From Rostratula benghalensis (taxonomy: Eukaryota > Chordata > Aves > Charadriiformes > Rostratulidae), in NCBI GenBank assembly GCA_013399305.1, contig VXAI01000015.1, positions 6,069,044-6,133,043 on the forward strand: 64,000 nt of DNA, read 5' to 3'. Below, piece by piece: positions 63,531-64,000 of this stretch (the first letter of the stretch is position 1; each line of letters starts with the position of its first letter). A program made the position numbers and the translations under genes. A model generated the notes under the pieces. It ran no database searches and was not told the origin of the DNA. It saw only the letters and a program-made list of their open reading frames with translations.

Positions 63531-64000
63531 CTGAAGGAGAAGGACAAAATGCTTATTAAGTTTTTAAAATAACAATGACACATACACACATCCCAGAAAT
63601 CCCACAGCTATTTCTGTGACTTCATGGGGACAATTTTGCATGTATTCTACGTGCCTTCTTTCTACAAAGTGCTTTTCAGCTAAGAAGGTACAAAAAAACT
63701 AAGAAGACTTAAAAGTCTTCAAATAGCAAGGCTGATTTTATTAAAGGAGAATTATCAATGCCTTTTGTTAGTTTTACTTAAACAATAAAATAACTTGATC
63801 GACTGGAGAAACCATTCCTCATCTCATATCTAGAGTTTTAAAATACTACTTAACAACTTCAAATTAAGAAACCTTTCTACAAGCATTTTTTTTTTGTGAT
63901 GGACTGCCACAGAATCCATTTGAAATGTTAATTTTTGAAAGAATCTTTTTATGTCCCCATATTACATGCGTGCAATGTCTCTGACTACTTATTCAGCTTT
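63531..64000 (-). other. ATP6V0A2: ATP6V0A2 intron 1, partial
   Basis: This is AT-rich sequence upstream of exon 2. No exon 1 sequence, CpG island or recognised repeat is visible, so the promoter lies beyond the window. Confidence 0.6.

Overview
The window is nuclear DNA from a vertebrate, almost certainly a bird. All coding sequence is split into short exons with GT/AG borders. The interspersed repeats are CR1 LINE fragments carrying the typical 3' end, plus a solo LTR that resembles the avian ERVL-type LTR family. The gene order matches the vertebrate ATP6V0A2-DNAH10 locus (human 12q24). I see no bacterial, phage or CRISPR features. Species cannot be named from the sequence alone.

Both genes lie head-to-tail on the minus strand. 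ATP6V0A2 (V-ATPase a2 subunit) enters from the right edge. Exons 2-20 are present (63530 down to the stop at 47590) and exon 1 lies beyond base 64000. About 1.36 kb further on, in a CpG-rich island, DNAH10 (axonemal inner-arm dynein heavy chain 10) starts at 46225 and runs off the left edge. I could place 65 consecutive exons with matching reading phase. They total 11,644 coding bases, or 3,881 codons plus one base. They cover the N-terminal extension, tail, linker, AAA1-AAA4, the stalk with its microtubule-binding domain, and AAA5. AAA6 and the C-terminal domain lie outside the window.

Layout: 1-714 intron; 715-3926 AAA5 exons; 4260-8932 stalk; 9353-12380 AAA4; 12706-16509 AAA3; 17407-20329 AAA2; 20499-23251 AAA1; 23347-30095 linker; 31285-39879 tail; 40633-46225 N-terminal extension and start; 46226-47589 intergenic DNA and ATP6V0A2 3'UTR; 47590-57153 ATP6V0A2 membrane domain and its junction with the cytosolic domain; 57788-63530 cytosolic N-domain. 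Introns hold seven recognisable CR1 fragments, one LTR, a pentanucleotide array grown on a CR1 end, an AAAAT array with a 20-N assembly gap, and a 19-bp minisatellite.

The two genes do not share a pathway. The a2 subunit serves proton pumping in Golgi and endosomal membranes, and DNAH10 drives ciliary beating. I found no convincing undescribed system. The most unusual signals are two overlapping perfect inverted repeats upstream of DNAH10, an 11-bp perfect hairpin in a DNAH10 intron, a GC-AG intron, a possible poison exon in ATP6V0A2, and a polyadenylation hexamer inside the last ATP6V0A2 codons. Exon borders were read by eye from splice consensus, phase continuity and remembered family sequence; no alignment was run.
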